Source: Flavobacteriales bacterium | GTDB taxonomy: Bacteria > Bacteroidota > Bacteroidia > Flavobacteriales_D > Parvicellaceae | DNA length: 64,000 bases | Assembly: GCA_025210295.1 (NCBI GenBank) | Contig: JAOASC010000001.1 | Span: 33,815-97,814, forward strand | Direction: 5' to 3' | In this document: in pieces, positions 34,476-43,929 of the stretch | Numbering within the stretch: position 1 is the first letter of the stretch | Layout of the letters: each line of letters starts with the position of its first letter | The notes under the pieces: model-generated | Seen by the model: only the letters and a program-made list of their open reading frames with translations | Told to the model about the DNA's origin: nothing | Database searches by the model: none | Translations under genes and position numbers: made by a program

Positions 34476-35987
34476 CTATAATGACCGTTCATATAATCTG
34501 ATAAATTCAGCTGACTTGTGCATTTCAGTTTGCATCACGATATCGTCGGTAATAAAAGGAACTTCTTTTCGATATTTCTTTAACATTTGTTCAATAATAA
34601 TTGAAGACTTCTTAGGCCTCCTAAACTCTAAAGCTTGAGCTGCTGTAAATAATTCAATAGCAATTACTGATTCTACATTATTGACTACCTCTAATAGTTT
34701 AGTTGCAGCATTAGCCCCCATACTTACATGGTCTTCTTGGCCATTAGAAGAATCTATGGTATCAATACTACATGGTGTACACAATTGTTTATTTTTACTA
34801 ACTATAGATGCTGCTGTATATTGTGGAATCATAAACCCACTATTCAATCCAGGGTTTGCAACCAAAAATGGAGGTAAATCTCTTGTCCCTGAAATTAGTT
34901 TTACAACTCTACGTTCTGCTATACTTGCTAACTCAGCTATGGCAATGGTCAAATGATCCAAAACCAAAGCCAAAGGCTGTCCATGAAAATTTCCAGCAGA
35001 AACCACTAAATCTTCATCAGGGAAAATTGTTGGATTATCGGTAACAGAATTAATTTCGGTTTCTATAACAGTTGTTACATAATCCACAGCATCTTTAGTA
35101 GCCCCATGAACCTGAGGAATACACCTAAAAGAATAAGGATCCTGAACATTTACTTTATGTTGAGTAATGAGTTCACTCCCCTCTAAATTTTCTCTAATAG
35201 CTCTAGCAGTATAGAGTTGTCCTTTATGATTTCTGACAATATGCACATTATCTAAAAACGGCTGAATTCTTCCGTCATAAGCATCAATAGAAACAGAAGC
35301 CACCATATTGCTCATTTTTAGAATTTGTTTCGCTTTTATTAATGCTAAAACGCCATGAGCACTCATGAATTGGGTTCCATTCAACAATGCTAAACCTTCT
35401 TTTGACTGTAAGGTAATCGGCTCCCATTTATAATCTTTTAAAACATCCTTTGCCAATCTTCTTTTTCCTTTATGATTGACTTCACCTAAGCCTAATAAAG
35501 CCAATGACATATGCGCCAAAGGAGATAAATCTCCAGATGCTCCTAATGAACCTTGTTCATACACTACAGGTAATACGTCATTATTATAAAAATCAATTAA
35601 ACGTTGTACGGTTGACACGGCTACACCTGAATGACCGTATGACAATCCCTGTATTTTTAACAACAGCATCAATTTTACAATTTCTGATGAAGATTCTTTT
35701 CCCATACCACAAGCATGAGATTTCACTAAGTTCTCCTGTAATGTCGAAAGTTCTTCATTAGAAACTACGGTATTGCACAACGAACCAAACCCTGTATTGA
35801 TTCCATAAAATACTTTATCTTTTTCCGTCATTTTTTGATCCAAGTAATGACGACATTTTTGGATTCTATGTTTGGCTACTTCACTTAGTTTTAGTGTTGC
35901 ATTTACCGCTAAGATTTCATTGATCTTTTCAATGGTCAGGTTTTCAATAGTTATCTCAACTGAATTGTCTGGTAATATATTTGGCAT
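34476..35987 (-). CDS. hutH: Histidine ammonia-lyase
   Basis: A 503-residue enzyme that deaminates L-histidine to urocanate. The MIO prosthetic group forms from A150-S151-G152 in GSLGASGDLSPLAHMS, and YGINTGFGSL supplies the catalytic tyrosine loop. NGTQFMSAHGVL and the SVTDNPTIFPDEDLVVSAGNFHG stretch are conserved. Length matches the family. It is annotated as HutH rather than phenylalanine or tyrosine ammonia-lyase because of its bacterial length and motif set, but substrate specificity cannot be read with certainty. Other hut genes are not within the window, so it looks isolated. Confidence 0.85.
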   Translation of the reverse strand: MPNILPDNSVEITIENLTIEKINEILAVNATLKLSEVAKHRIQKCRHYLDQKMTEKDKVFYGINTGFGSLCNTVVSNEELSTLQENLVKSHACGMGKESSSEIVKLMLLLKIQGLSYGHSGVAVSTVQRLIDFYNNDVLPVVYEQGSLGASGDLSPLAHMSLALLGLGEVNHKGKRRLAKDVLKDYKWEPITLQSKEGLALLNGTQFMSAHGVLALIKAKQILKMSNMVASVSIDAYDGRIQPFLDNVHIVRNHKGQLYTARAIRENLEGSELITQHKVNVQDPYSFRCIPQVHGATKDAVDYVTTVIETEINSVTDNPTIFPDEDLVVSAGNFHGQPLALVLDHLTIAIAELASIAERRVVKLISGTRDLPPFLVANPGLNSGFMIPQYTAASIVSKNKQLCTPCSIDTIDSSNGQEDHVSMGANAATKLLEVVNNVESVIAIELFTAAQALEFRRPKKSSIIIEQMLKKYRKEVPFITDDIVMQTEMHKSAEFIRLYERSL

Positions 35988-36076
35988 AGTATTATCGTTT
36001 TAGTATTCTCCAATTGAAGAACATTACAAAAATAACATAATATTGGTATAGAAGAATTTCAAATAATGAATTTTAA

Positions 36077-37438
36077 TTATTTGACAACTTCGCTAATTTT
36101 ATCTAGAACGGCTCCCGTTGGGCAAGCTATTCTACACCAAATAAATGGATATCGAAGATTCACTAACACTAACAAAAGAGAAATTCCAAACCAAAAAGAA
36201 ATAAACTCTAGCCCAAAAATATCAGGAAACACTTCAAAGTTACCCCAAGATCGCATTCCTAAAAGCACCCCTGTGATTAATAGTATTGCAATGCCATCCC
36301 TTATTCTTTTTATCCATTTGTTGGAGATAAAAAACTTCTTGCTCAACTTATTTTTTGACAAATTAAGAGCTATTCTTTGTAGATGTCCGTATGGACAAAC
36401 AAATTTGCAATATAAATTCTTACCCCAAATTGCTCCTAAAAGAGAAAACAAGCTATATAGAGCTATTAAAGATGATACAGAAGTCCCCAAAAATGGATGA
36501 AGAAATGAGATATAGGTAAAGGAATTATTCATAAAAAAACCAATGTACACTACCGATACCCAACTTAAAATCTGAATATCTCTTTTTGATTTTTTATATT
36601 TCTTTTGAAAGCCATAAATGAATAATAGTGCTATTACAGTGATATGTAAAATCCACCACAATGTATTTTCGGCCACGACATAAAATGAAGAACTGTTTAA
36701 ATCTTCATAATGCTCTTCTATTTCAGGATGATAAAGATCAATTAGCGATGTAGTGGTCACTGCTATTGCTTCAGTAGTTAAAGTTGCTCCCGATACGGCA
36801 TCTATCTGATGTTCTTTTTCTAACGGAATTTCAGTAAATTGCTCATAATATCCTCTTCGCTGAACTTTTTCTAAATAGCTCACAGTTTCTTTAGATGAAA
36901 CATGCTGCACCTGCTTGATATTCCCATTCCCATCAATTAAAACTCCTAATTGAATTGGTCCTCCATACCCCTTTATATGATTTAAATTATGCTGAGTTTC
37001 TAGGTATAAAAAGTTTTCACCTTCAGACTTTACAGATAAAAATGGACCAAACTCTGCCAAATGCCCCTCAGTTTCAATAGAATTAGAAAAGAGCTGTTTT
37101 ACATGTTTCGTTATGCTTGCTAATTCTTGTTGCGCTATTCGATGATCTTCTACTTTTGAAGAAAGCATTTTAAATGCTTTTTTTTCTTTAACTTCATCAT
37201 TTACCAGCGACCAACCATGTCCTTCAACCTCAACCTCTCCTACTTCCTTAAAATGTTCTGATTCTTTTTTTTCGCCAACTAACTTAGACTTGGAATAAGG
37301 TGTTTCTTCGACTTCGAGATGTGCAAGCACCTCCTTAAAATGTAAAGGACCATTCAACCAAAAGAATAGAAAAAAAGCCCCAACTATAATCGTAGCCAAG
37401 ACTTTCTTTCCTTGTTTAATTGTAAACATTTTCTTCAT
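36077..37438 (-). CDS. NosR/NirI-like membrane flavo-iron-sulfur protein
   Basis: A 453-residue protein: one N-terminal transmembrane helix, a periplasmic FMN-binding domain with IDAVSGATLTTEAI (T219 or T221 for covalent FMN), then about five transmembrane helices. Near the C-terminus are CKFVCPYGHLQR and CRIACPTGAV, the C-x3-C-P motifs found in NosR and related polyferredoxin-type membrane proteins. Such proteins move electrons across the membrane. It lies 14 bases downstream of the CbiX-like lipoprotein gene, and the promoter at 38400-38430 serves both. No nitrous-oxide reductase genes are nearby, so its partner is something else. Confidence 0.8.
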   Translation of the reverse strand: MKKMFTIKQGKKVLATIIVGAFFLFFWLNGPLHFKEVLAHLEVEETPYSKSKLVGEKKESEHFKEVGEVEVEGHGWSLVNDEVKEKKAFKMLSSKVEDHRIAQQELASITKHVKQLFSNSIETEGHLAEFGPFLSVKSEGENFLYLETQHNLNHIKGYGGPIQLGVLIDGNGNIKQVQHVSSKETVSYLEKVQRRGYYEQFTEIPLEKEHQIDAVSGATLTTEAIAVTTTSLIDLYHPEIEEHYEDLNSSSFYVVAENTLWWILHITVIALLFIYGFQKKYKKSKRDIQILSWVSVVYIGFFMNNSFTYISFLHPFLGTSVSSLIALYSLFSLLGAIWGKNLYCKFVCPYGHLQRIALNLSKNKLSKKFFISNKWIKRIRDGIAILLITGVLLGMRSWGNFEVFPDIFGLEFISFWFGISLLLVLVNLRYPFIWCRIACPTGAVLDKISEVVK

Positions 37439-37452
37439 TAAAGCTATCGATA

Positions 37453-38355
37453 TTATAAGCTCTCTACGGTTTCAATCGCTATTTCTTTTACCCAATTATC
37501 AACATTTGCATCTGGTAATATCGCATCTTGTACATACAAAACATTCTCTCCTGTTTTTACTTCATCCACAGCTTTTTGAATAATGTCATTTTGGAAATAA
37601 GGATCATTAGCAATTAACACAGGGATTACAATTACATTATCATTATACTCCAATAACTGTGTAATACCATCTTTAGTAGGCGCTGTTGAATAACGTACCA
37701 AATGTCCACACCAAGAATAAGCAATATCTTCATGTTTGGTCTTTACTTTTAAGTATTTACCTATTGCATCAACCATTTCTTCCCATTGTTGATTATATTG
37801 CTCATCACCATAAGCGACTAATAGCACGCCCTCATTTTGTGGGTTTTTACTTAAAGCATTTACTCTTCTAGCGATATTTTTCTTTAATATTGAGGTATAA
37901 TCTAATGGTGGCGTGATCGAAACTTTAGCTTTTGCTCTATATACATCTATTTTTTCTTTTGCCAACTCTGCTTTAATTTTTGCATCAGAACTTAATCCAA
38001 CAATAACTGGTATATCGTGTGAATAATGTGAACTTACCGTCAAAAAAACTGGTACAATAACAACCTCATCATACCCTTCTTCATCAAACTCTTTCATACG
38101 TGATGCAATAGACGGCTCCGTATATTCCATAAACGCTGTTCTTACATCTGTAATTTTTTTGTGAGCCAATAACTCATCCTCAACATGTTCCTCCACTTCA
38201 AGCAACATCTTTCTCCATGATTCAGCAACAGAACCATGATTAACGATCAACACTCCTATTTTGGGTTCCCCTTGTTCGGTTGTTTTATCCGTTTCTTTCG
38301 TACCGCAGCCAACTGCAAAAAGTCCTAAGACTGCCATTATTATTAAGTTTTTCAT
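37453..38355 (-). CDS. CbiX-like sirohydrochlorin chelatase-family lipoprotein
   Basis: A 300-residue protein with a clear lipobox (LGLFAVGCGTK; Cys about 17). The body has two CbiX-like repeats: GVLIVNHGSVAESWRK with the metal-chelatase histidine, EVVIVPVFLTVSSHYSHDIP, and in the second half GVLLVAYGDEQYNQQW and NVIVIPVLIANDPYFQND. Normal CbiX/SirB enzymes are cytoplasmic and insert cobalt or iron into sirohydrochlorin; this one is anchored outside the cytoplasm, and the second repeat has lost the histidine. Together with the NosR-like gene it may handle metal or tetrapyrrole in the envelope. The role is inferred. Confidence 0.75.
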   Translation of the reverse strand: MKNLIIMAVLGLFAVGCGTKETDKTTEQGEPKIGVLIVNHGSVAESWRKMLLEVEEHVEDELLAHKKITDVRTAFMEYTEPSIASRMKEFDEEGYDEVVIVPVFLTVSSHYSHDIPVIVGLSSDAKIKAELAKEKIDVYRAKAKVSITPPLDYTSILKKNIARRVNALSKNPQNEGVLLVAYGDEQYNQQWEEMVDAIGKYLKVKTKHEDIAYSWCGHLVRYSTAPTKDGITQLLEYNDNVIVIPVLIANDPYFQNDIIQKAVDEVKTGENVLYVQDAILPDANVDNWVKEIAIETVESL

Positions 38356-38399
38356 TACTCTTGTCTTTTATTCTTATTTAGATTAATTAAATATAACGA

Positions 38400-38430
38400 C
38401 AAAACTATGACAAAACTCACACCCCTACAA
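38400..38430 (-). promoter_or_regulatory. Promoter of the CbiX-like/NosR-like operon
   Basis: On the minus strand, TTG (38430-38428), 20 bases, then TAGTTTTG (38407-38400) match the Bacteroidetes -33/-7 consensus exactly. The implied start site gives a leader of about 38 bases before the ATG at 38355. Confidence 0.65.
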
Positions 38431-38559
38431 TACCACAAAAATGGTATTTAGGTGAAATTCCCAATAAAAACACTGGTACTTTAGCACTAAAAACTAGGCA
38501 TAAATAGAACGAGAAAGAAATTTCTTTTTAATAAAAAAGTCAATATTTCAGCTTAACGA

Positions 38560-40488
38560 TTAGAACGTGATATTACCTAAACGGTTAAAATCATACTTTT
38601 GAAGTACGGTTCCTTTTTCTAAATATAAGACACCTGGATTAGAACGAACTAATATTTTTAATTCTGTTGCATCCATTGTTAAGAAGTCGATCGCTGCTCC
38701 AATTTCTTGATTCAACACATCGGTTTCAGCTGGTAAACCATTAGTAATCGCATAAACAGCGATCCCTTTCTCTTCGGCTTTCTGAGCTATAGTCGCTAAC
38801 TCTTTCCAGGCAGCTCTATTGGTATGCTCTAAATCATAAGAAACAATAAATAAAACTTGATCTAAACTCAACAAATATTGTGTAAAATCAACCTCCATTT
38901 GTTTGGATGCATCAAAGCGTGCTTCTACTAAGCCTTTGTATACCCAAGTTGTATCTGATAGTGGATATAGTGTTGAATCATAATCAATCTCTAACACTGA
39001 ATCTGTATAATTATATTGTACATTTTCCAAAACATGTACCTTATGATAGTATTGATCATAAACTTTGGCTACAGCAGCTTGAATACCACTATTATTCTTT
39101 TCTTTTTCAGAAAGAAATTCATAATATTTGAATGGTTTAAAGTCTGAAATAGAATTTGGAACGCCTTCTTTTACCACACGTTTAGTCCTATCTTTAAAGG
39201 TATATTCTGCCTCTATTTCTTTCCATCGTTTCATGTATTCATTTTGATCGATTTCTAATAACGCTTTGGTTTCTTTATGTTCATAAACCATCATATCGTT
39301 ATATACTCCATCAATACCATCATTCATCTTTTCCTTGATGTTGTTACCAACAGCATAAGCTCTGTAATCTTTAATAGGTAAATAATTAATGGTATATAAA
39401 GCAAAGCCAAATGAAGCTAAAATAACAATAAATGCAGCTACCATTACTTGAATTTCTTTGATTAAAAATCGCTTAATCACCAAATATATACCAAATAATA
39501 GTCCTGTAAAAATCGTTGGAAACCACCATCCAAACAACCATCCCCCAACTACGATTGTAAAGACTAATGCAGCTGGTAAAATAATCTTATCATCTCGAAT
39601 TGAATTAAAACGAATGCTTCCTTGCATCAAAAATATTGGCATTACAAAAATCAACAAAGTAATATCTTTAAAAAACGATTCCCAAGGGGTAAGTGAACGT
39701 CCAACAGATCCTTTTAAAGCATCACCAAAACAACCACAATCGGTCACACAATCCTTTTCAAAAGGAGCTGAAGCGATAAAGTTAATACGATTGTTTCCAT
39801 CCATATAAAACAATACTGAATCTTCTTGCACTTTGATTGCTTTTTGTTTCAATGTTGGAACTTGGCTAATTCTATAATCGATCGCATCTTCAGTATAAAA
39901 CGCTTTAGCTTCTTGATATTTTTCTAATGCAATTTCATAGTCTCCATCTTTTAAATAAGCATCTCCAGATTGATATAAGGTACGGTACTCTCCATAATTA
40001 TATTGTGTATCATTACAGTCTGCTGTAAAGAATGTCAACCAAGCAAAAAATAAAATCATTCCGAGCAATGCCCAAGAAGACAAACGAATTAATGCACCAA
40101 ATAAAACTGCAAAACCTAATACAACTTCGGAAGCTGCTATAACGATTGATAATGGTAAGGAATAAGGCTCCCAAAAAGGCCAATTTAAAGCTGGCTCAGC
40201 AAAATATTCTTCTAATTTAAACGAAAAGCCTAACGTATCATTTGCTTTGATTAAACCTGATACAATAAACAATGCTCCTACTAAAATTCTAGAAATATAA
40301 GTTGATGCAACCAGTCCTTTAGCGATGAACAGACTTAAAATCCCAATCAAAAAAGCTCCACCTGTTGCCATCCAATATAAGTTAAACTGATCTGGAATAT
40401 TCTCTGAAGCATTATATACTCCATTTAACAACATTCCAACAGCGATAATTAAATAGACAATTCCGATTGGTTTAGATAATCTTTCCAT
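38560..40488 (-). CDS. DoxX/MauE-like membrane protein (BT_3928 type)
   Basis: A 642-residue protein from the ATG at 40488, chosen because it gives a short leader from the promoter at 40507-40537 and a direct first helix. The N-terminus has the DoxX four-helix bundle (ISRILVGALFIVSGLIKAND, then VVLGFAVLFGALI), interrupted by a soluble insert with a DCGCFGDALKGS motif, as in MauE/DoxX-like proteins. The C-terminal ~250 residues are soluble and end in a thioredoxin-like region (SLDQVLFIVSYDLEHT). A role in envelope thiol or redox chemistry is likely. Its partner enzymes are not in the window. Confidence 0.75.
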   Translation of the reverse strand: MERLSKPIGIVYLIIAVGMLLNGVYNASENIPDQFNLYWMATGGAFLIGILSLFIAKGLVASTYISRILVGALFIVSGLIKANDTLGFSFKLEEYFAEPALNWPFWEPYSLPLSIVIAASEVVLGFAVLFGALIRLSSWALLGMILFFAWLTFFTADCNDTQYNYGEYRTLYQSGDAYLKDGDYEIALEKYQEAKAFYTEDAIDYRISQVPTLKQKAIKVQEDSVLFYMDGNNRINFIASAPFEKDCVTDCGCFGDALKGSVGRSLTPWESFFKDITLLIFVMPIFLMQGSIRFNSIRDDKIILPAALVFTIVVGGWLFGWWFPTIFTGLLFGIYLVIKRFLIKEIQVMVAAFIVILASFGFALYTINYLPIKDYRAYAVGNNIKEKMNDGIDGVYNDMMVYEHKETKALLEIDQNEYMKRWKEIEAEYTFKDRTKRVVKEGVPNSISDFKPFKYYEFLSEKEKNNSGIQAAVAKVYDQYYHKVHVLENVQYNYTDSVLEIDYDSTLYPLSDTTWVYKGLVEARFDASKQMEVDFTQYLLSLDQVLFIVSYDLEHTNRAAWKELATIAQKAEEKGIAVYAITNGLPAETDVLNQEIGAAIDFLTMDATELKILVRSNPGVLYLEKGTVLQKYDFNRLGNITF

Positions 40489-40506
40489 TTTAAGCAATAT
40501 TTCTTT

Positions 40507-40537
40507 CAAAAATAACAATTAAACCAAATGCCAACAA
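40507..40537 (-). promoter_or_regulatory. Promoter of the DoxX-like gene
   Basis: On the minus strand, TTG (40537-40535), 20 bases, then TATTTTTG (40514-40507) match the Bacteroidetes consensus. The start codon chosen for the downstream gene is 19 bases from the -7 box. Confidence 0.65.
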
Positions 40538-40656
40538 TCATATTAACGATATCTTAACCCCTTTTTCATTTTTTAACAGTTAACATTTTGTTGTTGGCAT
40601 ACTATTTTCATTCCAGTCATAGCTATTGATTTATTCATTTTTTTTGTAACTGGCCA

Positions 40657-41592
40657 ATGAAACATACATTTACATACGCTTTAGTAATACTACTTAGTCT
40701 TATTTGCTCCAATATTATTTGGGGGCAAGATCGAACTATTGATAAGATAGAAATGCTTTATGATCAGGGGAATTACAGTAAAGTGTATCGTAAAACCAAC
40801 AAGCTTCAGAAAGATGCTAAGTATCAAAATAGTGCACCAATCAAACTGTTCGAAGCGCTTGCTTCCTATCAACTTGCACAAACCAAAAGCAAATATTCAG
40901 AAAAACAAGCTATAGAAGCTTATCGCATTTTTGCTGCTTGGGACACCATTGGCGAGTATCGCTTAACTTATAACATCTATATCTATGATCTACAAATTGG
41001 TTGGGTCAATAAAATTAGGAAATTAGAAAAACAGGGGAAATCAGCGGAAGCAAAAGCAGCGTTCCAAGCTTATACTGAATTATTTCAACATCAGGTCAGT
41101 TATGATGAACTAACCGCTACTCAACCTAATGTGTCCACTCCTACTCCAACCAACCAACCTGATGAAACAGAACAGATAACAACCGATAACGCAGCAAACA
41201 GCATAAAAAAACAACAAAAAGCGATATTAAAAGAAGCGAACAAACATCTAGGAACTCCCTACAAATATGGAGGAATTACACCTAAAGGGTTTGATTGCTC
41301 TGGCTTCACACAATATGTCATGGCTAAAAATGGAATTCAAATTCCAAGAACATCAAAAGCGCAAGCGGTAAGTCATAAAAAAGTAAAACAAAAAGATGCT
41401 CGCATCGGAGATTTAGTTTTCTTTGGCTCAAGTAAATCCAACATTAGTCACGTTGGAATTGTCAGCAAAGTTGAGGGAAGCCAACTCTACATGATTCATG
41501 CATCAACCAGCAAAGGGATCATGATTACGGAGATAACCACCAATGTGTATTGGAGTAAAAAAGTTCAATTTATAACCCGCGTTATTCAATAA
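40657..41592 (+). CDS. NlpC/P60 (C40) peptidase, exported
   Basis: A 311-residue protein with a signal peptide (FTYALVILLSLICSNIIWG). A helical repeat-like region (about residues 25-150) is followed by a threonine/proline linker and an NlpC/P60 domain: LGTPYKYGGITPKGFDCSGF with C214, HVGIV with H265, and IHASTSKG with the third catalytic residue H277. Such enzymes cut peptide cross-links of peptidoglycan, normally between gamma-D-Glu and diaminopimelate. It is followed after six bases by an N-acetylmuramoyl-L-alanine amidase gene, forming a cell-wall pair. Confidence 0.9.
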   Translation: MKHTFTYALVILLSLICSNIIWGQDRTIDKIEMLYDQGNYSKVYRKTNKLQKDAKYQNSAPIKLFEALASYQLAQTKSKYSEKQAIEAYRIFAAWDTIGEYRLTYNIYIYDLQIGWVNKIRKLEKQGKSAEAKAAFQAYTELFQHQVSYDELTATQPNVSTPTPTNQPDETEQITTDNAANSIKKQQKAILKEANKHLGTPYKYGGITPKGFDCSGFTQYVMAKNGIQIPRTSKAQAVSHKKVKQKDARIGDLVFFGSSKSNISHVGIVSKVEGSQLYMIHASTSKGIMITEITTNVYWSKKVQFITRVIQ

Positions 41593-41598
41593 TTAACT

Positions 41599-42519
41599 AT
41601 GAAATTTTTTCTTTTTATTATCATTTCAATTTTTACATTTTCAGCTATAGCTCAAGATTCGGGACGAATGATTGTTGTAATTGATGCTGGACATGGAGGA
41701 AAGGACCCTGGAAACTTAAACAAAACTAAAGGGATGAAAGTTGAAAAAGAAATCAATCTACTCATTGCTAAAAAACTAGGTCATTACATTGATCAATTTT
41801 TGGGACATAAAATTGAGGTGGTCTATACAAGAACAACTGATGTTTTTATTCCTTTAGAAGAACGAGCTGCTATGGCTAACCGATTAAAAGCAGCTTACTT
41901 TATTTCTGTACATTGTAATTCATCTGTAAAACCTGATGTATATGGTACAGAAACACATATCCACAATATTAAAAGTAAAACAAGTCGAGAACTAGGACTT
42001 GAAATAGAAAAACAATTCAGCACCCGTGCAGGAAGAAATAGTCGTGGACTCAAATTAAAGACAGATCGTACTTATAATTTATTGGTACTTAAAGACAGTA
42101 AAATGCCTGCGATCCTGGTCGAGACTGGTTTTATGACCAACAAAGCTGAAGAAGCTTACCTTAATTCTGATCGTGGCCAAGATTTAATTGCTTCTGCTAT
42201 TTTTAGAGGTTTTCGAGATTATGTTGGTAAAAAACACAACATTTCGATGCGTAAACCTGGAGAATCAACACCAGCCAAAAAAGAGGGACCTGTATGGAAA
42301 ATTCAGATTATGGCTTCTACTGGACCTGTTTCTTTAGAAAACCCTGATTTTAAGGCTATAGGAAAAACTATTGAAGAAGTTAAAATCACCAATTCAACAT
42401 CTCCTTTTAATTATAAATATTATGTAGGATCTTTTAGTGATAAACGAGAAGCGAAGAAGTTATTAAAAGAAATTCGAGAATCTGCTTTCAAAGATGCTTA
42501 CTTAGTTAAGTTTGAATAA
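41599..42519 (+). CDS. N-acetylmuramoyl-L-alanine amidase with SPOR-like C-terminus
   Basis: A 306-residue exported zinc amidase (Amidase_3). VVIDAGHGGKDPGN carries H32, EINLL carries E51, SVHCNSS carries H105, and VETGFMTN carries the catalytic glutamate. This set is complete. The signal peptide is residues 1-19. The last ~75 residues (KIQIMASTGPVSLEN, then KYYVGSFSDKREAKKLL) look like a SPOR domain, which binds denuded septal glycan and would direct the enzyme to the division site. It is six bases downstream of the NlpC/P60 gene, so the two work on the same wall. Confidence 0.92.
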   Translation: MKFFLFIIISIFTFSAIAQDSGRMIVVIDAGHGGKDPGNLNKTKGMKVEKEINLLIAKKLGHYIDQFLGHKIEVVYTRTTDVFIPLEERAAMANRLKAAYFISVHCNSSVKPDVYGTETHIHNIKSKTSRELGLEIEKQFSTRAGRNSRGLKLKTDRTYNLLVLKDSKMPAILVETGFMTNKAEEAYLNSDRGQDLIASAIFRGFRDYVGKKHNISMRKPGESTPAKKEGPVWKIQIMASTGPVSLENPDFKAIGKTIEEVKITNSTSPFNYKYYVGSFSDKREAKKLLKEIRESAFKDAYLVKFE

Positions 42520-42533
42520 TTATTTTTGCAGGT

Positions 42534-43313
42534 ATGCGTTATCAACTTCGAAATGGTTTAGGTGAATTGGAAATCGAAAAAAGTAATTTTAATGAGGCCT
42601 CACCGACACTCATTTTTCTACATGACTCACTTGGGTGTATTGAGCTTTGGAGAGATTTCCCGAAAAAACTAGCTCAAGTAACAAATTGTAATTACTTGGT
42701 ATACGACCGATGGGGATATGGAAAATCCAGTTTAAATACCCAACTTCCAGATCGTCCTGATAATTATTTAGATATTGAGGCTGATATCTTAAATGAACTT
42801 ATCGAAGCCTTATCTATTCCTAACCCGATATTGTTTGGCCATAGTGACGGTGGAACAATTGCGCTAATAACTGGAGCAAAATACGCTAATACAATCAAAG
42901 CAATTATTACTGAAGGAGCTCATATTTTTGTTGAAGACATCACGCTAAATGGAATACTTGAAGCCAAAGAAGCTTACCGAACGACTAACTTAAAAGACAA
43001 ACTATATAAATATCATACCGAACGTACCCCGTATCTTTTTGAAGCATGGACTGAAACATGGCTTAGGCCCAGTTACCGCAATTGGAATATAGAACATATA
43101 CTAAAAAACATTACTTGTCCATCTTTAATTATTCAAGGTGAAAAAGATGAATTTGGAACCTTAAAACAAGTTGACCAAATTATCAATCAGGTATCAGGTA
43201 AAGGAGAGCGGTTAATTTTAAAAACAGCAGGACATTCCCCTCATAAAGAAGCTTTAGCTGAGACTTTAGAAGCTTGTGTAAATTTTATTCAAAAGTTAAA
43301 GAAAAGCATTTAA
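42534..43313 (+). CDS. Alpha/beta hydrolase
   Basis: A 259-residue alpha/beta hydrolase. LIFLHDSLGCIELWRDFPKK is the oxyanion strand-loop, LVYDRWGYGKSS follows, and the nucleophile serine is in ILFGHSDGGTIAL. The acid is D in IIQGEKDEFG and the histidine is in KTAGHSPHKEAL. A complete triad is present; the HDSLG start is typical of small esterases or C-C hydrolase-like enzymes. Substrate is not evident. It lies 14 bases after the amidase gene and overlaps the stop of a convergent lipoprotein gene by four bases. Confidence 0.82.
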   Translation: MRYQLRNGLGELEIEKSNFNEASPTLIFLHDSLGCIELWRDFPKKLAQVTNCNYLVYDRWGYGKSSLNTQLPDRPDNYLDIEADILNELIEALSIPNPILFGHSDGGTIALITGAKYANTIKAIITEGAHIFVEDITLNGILEAKEAYRTTNLKDKLYKYHTERTPYLFEAWTETWLRPSYRNWNIEHILKNITCPSLIIQGEKDEFGTLKQVDQIINQVSGKGERLILKTAGHSPHKEALAETLEACVNFIQKLKKSI

Positions 43314-43813
43314 GGCTTCGTCGAATCAGGATCCATTTTTTCTCCATTAGAAATTCTTAGTGTACTTGCGACCTCTCCAATATTGAAAAAAGAAATATTA
43401 TTTTTATCAGTACTCATTAGCATTTCTTTTGTACTGATTTGCTCAATATAAAAAGTACCATCAACAAAAACATCTATTTTCATATAGATACTATCTTTGG
43501 TAGGCATATCCCATTCACCAGTTCTATAATACACGAGCTCTCCATCTGAATAGTATTCACCACGCATCAACCCGTTATCTAACATATAAATAACATAATC
43601 TCCTATGATATTGGTCTCATCATTTTCATCGACATAATTAGGTAACACTCCTCCCATAAAGTTGGTTGATCCTCCATTGATTTCAAATGAGTTTAGATGA
43701 AACTCACCTTTTAAAATGGCATTATGAGTGACCTTATAACATGATGAAAAAAGTAAAATAAGTCCACAACATAACCCTAACACTTTAGTTGTCGAAAAAT
43801 GGAATAAATTCAT
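43310..43813 (-). CDS. Lipoprotein of unknown function
   Basis: A 167-residue protein with a signal peptide and lipobox (GLILLFSSCYK; Cys about residue 26). The mature part is beta-rich, with ILKGEFHLNSFEINGGSTNF, then GDYVIYMLDNGLMRGEYYSD and YIEQISTKEMLM. It looks like a small beta-sheet lipoprotein of the kind that many Bacteroidota use on the outer membrane. No family was recognised. The coding end overlaps the convergent hydrolase gene by four bases. Confidence 0.6.
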   Translation of the reverse strand: MNLFHFSTTKVLGLCCGLILLFSSCYKVTHNAILKGEFHLNSFEINGGSTNFMGGVLPNYVDENDETNIIGDYVIYMLDNGLMRGEYYSDGELVYYRTGEWDMPTKDSIYMKIDVFVDGTFYIEQISTKEMLMSTDKNNISFFNIGEVASTLRISNGEKMDPDSTKP

Positions 43814-43929
43814 AGGTTTAATTATTTACAGCAACTAAATATACAGTTAATAAATAAATAATATGAAAATTATGCACTAAAAAATATCGAATTGAATAAA
43901 CTTTTCTCTATTTTTAGCCGAAATAGCCA

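Noticed and set aside
38356..38559. Possible cobalamin or other riboswitch upstream of the CbiX-like gene
   Set aside because: No B12-box or conserved riboswitch core was seen; the region fits a plain promoter and a small AATACCA hairpin.
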